Shown piece after piece: positions 60,009-64,000 of a stretch of DNA of 64,000 nucleotides. This DNA is from Pseudomonas sp. 14P_8.1_Bac3 (GTDB taxonomy: Bacteria; Pseudomonadota; Gammaproteobacteria; Pseudomonadales; Pseudomonadaceae), in contig NZ_JANLOD010000072.1 of the NCBI RefSeq assembly GCF_025466085.1, positions 1 through 64,000 on the forward strand, given 5' to 3'. Position 1 is the first letter of the stretch. Every line of letters starts with the position of its first letter. Under the pieces are notes generated by a model. It made no database searches. It was not told where the DNA came from and saw nothing but the letters and a program-made list of their open reading frames with translations. The position numbers were made by a program, and so were the translations under genes.

Positions 60009-61151
60009 ATGGATTTCAGATTGTCAGAAGAGCAGCTGATGCTGCAGGACACCGCGGCCCGCTTGGTGCGTGATACCTACGGTTTCGAGCAGCGTGAGCA
60101 GTTTCGTCAAAGTGAACACGGTTTCAGCCATGCATTCATGCAGCAACTGGGCGACCTCGGGCTCTGCGCGGTGCCGTTCGCCGAGGCCTACGGCGGATTT
60201 GGTGGCGGCGGGGTAGAGAGCCTGCTGATCATGACCGAACTGGGGCGTGGCTTGTGCCTGGAGCCTTACCTGCATTCGGTTATTTTCGCCGGCGGCCTGG
60301 TAGCCCAGTTGGGCACCGAAGCGCAGAAAGACCGGCTGTTGACCCCGTTGGGCAACGGTAGTCTGCAATTGGCGGTAGCGCTGGATGAGCCACAGAGCCA
60401 TTACCAGTTGCACGATGTGCAGACTGTCGCGGAGCCGGTGAATGGCGGCTGGAGACTCAAGGGTCGCAAGTCGGTGGTCGTGGGCGGCCAGAGTGCCGGG
60501 CTGATCCTGGTCTCGGCGCGCACCAGTCACGGCGTGCGTGACGAGCAGGGCATCAGCCTGTTTCTGGTCGATCCCCATGACAGTGGCGTGCGTCGTCGCT
60601 CGTTCGCGACCATCGACGGGCGCATGGCCTGCGAGCTCTATCTCGAAGACGTGTTCGTAGACCGCCACGCGATGTTGGGGCAGGCGGGTCAGGTCTTGCC
60701 GGCCCTGCGTTATCAGCAAGGTCGCAGCATCGCGGCACAATGCGCCGAAGCGGTCGGCAGCATGGAAGCCGCGTGCGCGTTGACGCTCGACTACCTGAAG
60801 ACACGCCAGCAATTCGGTCAGCCGATCGGCAAGTTCCAGGTATTGCAGCACCGCATGGTCGACATGCGCATCGAACTGGACCAGGCCACTTCCATGGCCC
60901 TGCTGGCGGCGTGCGTCTCCGATCAGCCGGACACCGACGAACGCAGTCGGGTGCTGGCGGCGGCCAAGTACATCGTCAGTCGCGCCAGTCGCTTCGTTGC
61001 CGATCAGAGTATTCAGCTGCACGGCGGGATTGGCCTGACGTGGGAGTACATGCTTTCGCACCATGCCAAGCACCTGCTGATGGTGGCGCGTCAGTTCGGT
61101 GATGACGATCATCACTTGCAGGCCTATGCGAACTTGCTGCAGGTGGCGTGA
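60009..61151 (+). CDS. Acyl-CoA dehydrogenase-like partner subunit of pair B
   Basis: This 380-residue protein has the dehydrogenase C-terminal fold (LDYLKTRQQFGQPIGKFQVLQHRMVDM, SIQLHGGIGLTWEYMLSHH). Its N-terminal domain lacks the TEPxxGSD block; the equivalent stretch reads LAVALDEPQSHYQ. It resembles FadE27/29-type non-catalytic subunits. With the 58804 product it would form an alpha2-beta2 enzyme, the second such pair in the cluster. Confidence 0.86.
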   Translation: MDFRLSEEQLMLQDTAARLVRDTYGFEQREQFRQSEHGFSHAFMQQLGDLGLCAVPFAEAYGGFGGGGVESLLIMTELGRGLCLEPYLHSVIFAGGLVAQLGTEAQKDRLLTPLGNGSLQLAVALDEPQSHYQLHDVQTVAEPVNGGWRLKGRKSVVVGGQSAGLILVSARTSHGVRDEQGISLFLVDPHDSGVRRRSFATIDGRMACELYLEDVFVDRHAMLGQAGQVLPALRYQQGRSIAAQCAEAVGSMEAACALTLDYLKTRQQFGQPIGKFQVLQHRMVDMRIELDQATSMALLAACVSDQPDTDERSRVLAAAKYIVSRASRFVADQSIQLHGGIGLTWEYMLSHHAKHLLMVARQFGDDDHHLQAYANLLQVA

Positions 61152-61170
61152 AGGGCACGGCGTCACCCCG

Positions 61171-61272
61171 GCAGGAGTCCGCTTGCTGGCGATGGACTCA
61201 AGCGCAGCGCGTTTGTTCAGGGAGCACGCGCGATCGTTCACGACCATCGCCAGCAAGCTGGCTCCTACAGGT
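61171..61272. repeat. REP pair (inverted)
   Basis: GGCAGGAGTCCGCTTGCTGG (61171 on) and CATCGCCAGCAAGCTGGCTC (61246 on) face each other across about 50 bp. The pair closes the acyl-CoA cluster on the right and precedes the diguanylate cyclase gene. Confidence 0.75.
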
Positions 61273-61373
61273 TGTCCAACTACTCAATTCACGGGGGTAT
61301 GGCTGTTTGCCACGCGTCTGGTTATGCTCGCAGCGTTTTGCGTATGCCAATCATTCACAACCACAGTGATGTT

Positions 61374-62414
61374 ATGAGCCAAATAGAGACGCGTGCGACT
61401 GCCCTGGCGCTGTATCCGGAAGATTCCCGCGAGGCGGCGGCGCTGCTCAAACAGGCCATCCCGCTGATGGTGCGTCACAACATCCCGCCCAATCCCGTGC
61501 ATTACGCACTCTGGTACACCTACAGCAAGGGCCAGGATCCGGAGCTCAATCGTCACCTGGACCGGGTGGTCAAGGACTTCGATGGGTTCCCGCCGGAGTC
61601 CGCCACGCGGCTGTTTCGCGACTACATCATTCACGACGAGCTGGAAGAGGCCCGCGCCGGACAGCAACAGGCGATGAACCTGGTCGACGACATGCAGCGT
61701 GACGTTTCGCGCAGCGTCGAAGGCAATCTGAATTTCCAGAGCAGTCTGGGACGTTGCCTGGAAATGCTCGAGTCGCCGGTCAATGAGCGTTTACCGGATA
61801 TTCTGACCGAGCTGCAACAGAGTACTCAGCTGATGCAGAGCCAGCAGGAGCGCTTCCTCTCCCAGTTGCAGTCGGCGCAGAACGAGATAAAGACCCTGCG
61901 CAGCAAGCTTGAACGCGCGCAACTGGCCGCCACCCTCGATGGCCTGACCGAGCTGCTCAACCGCACCGCCTTCACCCGTCTGCTCGAACGGGCGCTACGC
62001 AATGAGTCCCAAGGCGTGGCGCTGGTCATGCTGGATATCGACTATTTCAAGCAGTTCAACGACCAGTACGGTCATCCGCTGGGCGATCGGGTCCTGCAAC
62101 ATGTCGGGCAGGTGCTGCGCAGTTCGCTGCCACCTCACGCCACGGCGGCGCGCTATGGCGGGGAGGAGTTCTGCGTGATTCTCGAACAGTGCGCCGACCT
62201 CGACAGCGCCGCAGCGTTCGCTGAACAGCTGCGGGTGAAAGTCCAGTCGTTGCGGATCAAGGCACGGGTCGACGGCAAGGTCCTCGATACGGTCACCGCC
62301 TCGTTCGGCGTGGCCTTCGCGCAAGCCGGCGAGAACCTCGACAGCCTGCTGACCCGCGCGGATGACGCGCTGTACCAGGCCAAGCGCACCGGTCGCAACC
62401 GGGTGCATCACTAG
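61374..62414 (+). CDS. Diguanylate cyclase (GGDEF protein)
   Basis: This 346-residue cytosolic protein has an all-helical N-terminal half of unknown type (about 1-170, with a coiled-coil-like stretch LQQSTQLMQSQQERFLSQLQ) and a C-terminal GGDEF domain. The active site reads RYGGEEFCVILE, an accepted active variant. An RxxD inhibitory site is not seen five residues upstream (SLPPHATAAR), so product inhibition is probably absent. It should make cyclic di-GMP. The start at 61374 (MSQIETR) is the best of several weak options. Confidence 0.87.
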   Translation: MSQIETRATALALYPEDSREAAALLKQAIPLMVRHNIPPNPVHYALWYTYSKGQDPELNRHLDRVVKDFDGFPPESATRLFRDYIIHDELEEARAGQQQAMNLVDDMQRDVSRSVEGNLNFQSSLGRCLEMLESPVNERLPDILTELQQSTQLMQSQQERFLSQLQSAQNEIKTLRSKLERAQLAATLDGLTELLNRTAFTRLLERALRNESQGVALVMLDIDYFKQFNDQYGHPLGDRVLQHVGQVLRSSLPPHATAARYGGEEFCVILEQCADLDSAAAFAEQLRVKVQSLRIKARVDGKVLDTVTASFGVAFAQAGENLDSLLTRADDALYQAKRTGRNRVHH

Positions 62415-62420
62415 TCGCCG

Positions 62421-63008
62421 CTATGCCGTGGCGCCGATCCATTTGGTTACAGTCGGCGCCTGCCACTGCTCAAGCGCATCGATCAGTGCCGCTGGGTCCG
62501 TGCCGAACATCAGCATCTGGCTGTGCTCGGCTTTCATGAAGCCTTCTTTCACCGCGTGGTCGAGCAGGCTGCGCACCGGGTTGAAAAAGTTGCCGATATT
62601 CAGGCAGGCCACGCCTTTGCTGTGCTCGCCCAGTTGGGTCAGGGTCGCTGCTTCAAACAACTCTTCGAACGTTCCCAGTCCGCCGGGCAGTGCGATGAAC
62701 GCGTCCGCCGCTTCGCTCATGCGCGTCTTGCGGCTGCGCATGTCAGGGGTGATTTCATGGCGGCTCAGGCCGTGGTGAAGATGGCCGAGGTCGAACAGCA
62801 GGCGGGTGACAATGCCGACCACTTCACCGCCTTCGGCGAGCGCAGCATCGGCCATCACACCCATCAAGCCCCTGACGGTGCCGCCGTAGACCAAGCGGAT
62901 ACCGCGGCGCGCGATTTCGCGGCCTAGCGCCTTGGCGCCGGCTTCGTAATCAGGGTTGAAACCGAGGTTGGAGCCTGAAAAAACGGCAATGCTGCGGAGT
63001 GTGGGCAT
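62421..63008 (-). CDS. LOG-family protein (cytokinin-riboside-phosphate phosphoribohydrolase type)
   Basis: This 195-residue Rossmann protein has the LOG signature PGGLGTFEELFEA with the catalytic Glu, preceded by SRKTRMSEAADAFIALP, and the N-terminal AVFSGSNLG. LOG enzymes cleave nucleoside 5'-monophosphates at the N-glycosidic bond; in bacteria they act on AMP-like compounds. GGAA precedes ATG 63008, and the product then has the usual LOG length. It is convergent with the cyclase gene, 6 bp apart. Confidence 0.88.
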   Translation of the reverse strand: MPTLRSIAVFSGSNLGFNPDYEAGAKALGREIARRGIRLVYGGTVRGLMGVMADAALAEGGEVVGIVTRLLFDLGHLHHGLSRHEITPDMRSRKTRMSEAADAFIALPGGLGTFEELFEAATLTQLGEHSKGVACLNIGNFFNPVRSLLDHAVKEGFMKAEHSQMLMFGTDPAALIDALEQWQAPTVTKWIGATA

Positions 63009-63126
63009 GGGGTCGTTCCAGGTGATGAAACGCCCATGATGCGATGCGCCGTCGGGCCCGGACAGGGCCAAGAACAGGGTGTTTGATTGGGCCATGATCG
63101 GGATTGCTGCGGCGTCTGCCAGGTCG

Positions 63127-64000
63127 CTACATCAACGCCAGTATCCGCTCGCCCAACCGCTGCGCCGTGTCCGCTGAATCAATATTGGCAAACCCGAGCA
63201 ACAGCGCCGAATCCGTCTCGTCCCGAACCTGCCAATCCGTCAACGCTTCGGCATAGATACCCGCCGCCAGCAGCCGCTGGACCAGTGCCCGATCGGACTG
63301 CGGCTCCGTCAGGCGCAAAATCAGGTGCATGCCCCCAGGCTGGAGATCGATGCGGATACGGTCACCCAACGCCTTCTTCAACCCGCGCGCCGTCGCCTCC
63401 CGGCGTTCGCCGTAAAGCTTGCGCATGCGCTGGATATGCCGGGCGAAATGGCCCTCGGTCAGGAACGTGGCAACGATGGCTTGCGTCAATTCCGGGCAAC
63501 CGCCGAGGAAGGTCTCGCTGACGTGTTCGAAGCGTTCGACCTGCGCCGCCGGCACCACCAGGTACGAAAGGCGAATGCCCGGAAACAGCACCTTGCTGAA
63601 CGTGCCGGCGTAAAGCACCCGACCATCGCGGTCGAGGCTTTTCAGCGCCGGCAGCGGGCGGCTGACGTAGCGGTACTCACCGTCGTAATCGTCCTCGACG
63701 ATCCAGGCCTGCTGCCGGGTCGCCCATTCCAGCAGTTCCAATCTTCGCGGCAGTGACAGCGACACGCACAGCGGGCTTTGATGCGCTGGCGTGACCACCG
63801 CCGCCCGCGCATCCGCCGCGCTGTTCACCCCGTACGCGACCTGCATGCCGTCCTGATCCACCGGCACCGGCGCCACCTCGATTTGCAGATGCGCGAGCAA
63901 CTGGCGGGTCGGCAGGTAGCCGGGATCTTCGACCAGCACGCGGTCGCCGGGTCTGAGCAGGGTATGAGCGATCAGCGCCAGGGTGTTGCGGTAGCCCGCA
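63127..64000 (-). CDS. MocR-type PLP-dependent regulator (C-terminal part, runs off window)
   Basis: The visible 290 residues are the fold-type I aminotransferase domain of a GntR/MocR regulator: GYRNTLALIAHTLLRPGDRV at the window edge, VEDPGYLPTRQLL, VEDDYDGEYRY with the PLP Asp, and the PLP-binding Lys in GTFSKVLFPGIRL. The N-terminal GntR helix-turn-helix and start lie beyond 64000. MocR proteins often control vitamin B6, GABA or taurine metabolism; the target gene is out of view. I see no start within the window that would make a complete protein. Confidence 0.88.
   Translation of the reverse strand, partial: AGYRNTLALIAHTLLRPGDRVLVEDPGYLPTRQLLAHLQIEVAPVPVDQDGMQVAYGVNSAADARAAVVTPAHQSPLCVSLSLPRRLELLEWATRQQAWIVEDDYDGEYRYVSRPLPALKSLDRDGRVLYAGTFSKVLFPGIRLSYLVVPAAQVERFEHVSETFLGGCPELTQAIVATFLTEGHFARHIQRMRKLYGERREATARGLKKALGDRIRIDLQPGGMHLILRLTEPQSDRALVQRLLAAGIYAEALTDWQVRDETDSALLLGFANIDSADTAQRLGERILALM

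Overview
The window looks like chromosomal DNA of a fluorescent-group Pseudomonas. The base composition is GC-rich. Many gaps carry the Pseudomonas-type REP repeat (GTGGGAGCGGGCTTGCTCGC and its GTAGGAGCCGGCTTGCTGGC variant). The gene content (phosphatidylcholine synthase, LigD, an SfnR-like regulator, DUF1302/DUF1329 outer-membrane pairs) also fits. No rRNA, tRNA, CRISPR, prophage or transposase was seen.

Region 1 (1-16.8 kb) is mixed housekeeping and accessory DNA. It holds a lipid trio on the minus strand (acyltransferase, CDP-alcohol transferase, CdsA-like) and a two-component system divergent from two small exported proteins and a DipZ-like thiol:disulfide protein. An AraC regulator is divergent from DUF4242 and methyltransferase genes. 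A DUF488 gene is interrupted by an amber codon, and pcs and a TerB/DUF533 gene are divergent. A tight plus-strand run then encodes a haem-oxygenase-like diiron protein, a methyltransferase and DNA ligase D.

Region 2 (16.8-30.2 kb) looks like an organosulfur scavenging island: two flavin-dependent LLM monooxygenases, a TonB-dependent receptor, three ABC solute-binding proteins with no permease or ATPase, an exported lipase-like hydrolase, an SfnR-like sigma-54 activator and a periplasmic arylsulfatase.

Region 3 (30.2-61.2 kb) is a large acyl-CoA catabolic gene set. It encodes an alcohol dehydrogenase, an aldehyde dehydrogenase, two acyl-CoA ligases, a thioesterase, an alpha-methylacyl-CoA racemase, six acyl-CoA dehydrogenases (two paralogues plus two catalytic/non-catalytic pairs), two crotonases, a split MaoC hydratase, an SDR, two SCP-x-type thiolases, a DUF1302/DUF1329 envelope pair and two large LuxR-type ATPase regulators of the MalT/LAL kind. 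A 19-bp dyad of the form GCCACCYGATNCGGGTGGC recurs about 55-110 bp before the first gene of almost every transcription unit here, and also before the arylsulfatase. I propose it as the operator of the LAL regulators. The racemase, the heteromeric dehydrogenases, the split hydratase and the SCP-x thiolases together point to a bulky, methyl-branched substrate such as an isoprenoid or a steroid-like side chain; the real substrate is not known from sequence.

Region 4 (61.2-64 kb) has a diguanylate cyclase, a LOG-family nucleotide hydrolase and the C-terminal part of a MocR-type regulator that runs off the window.
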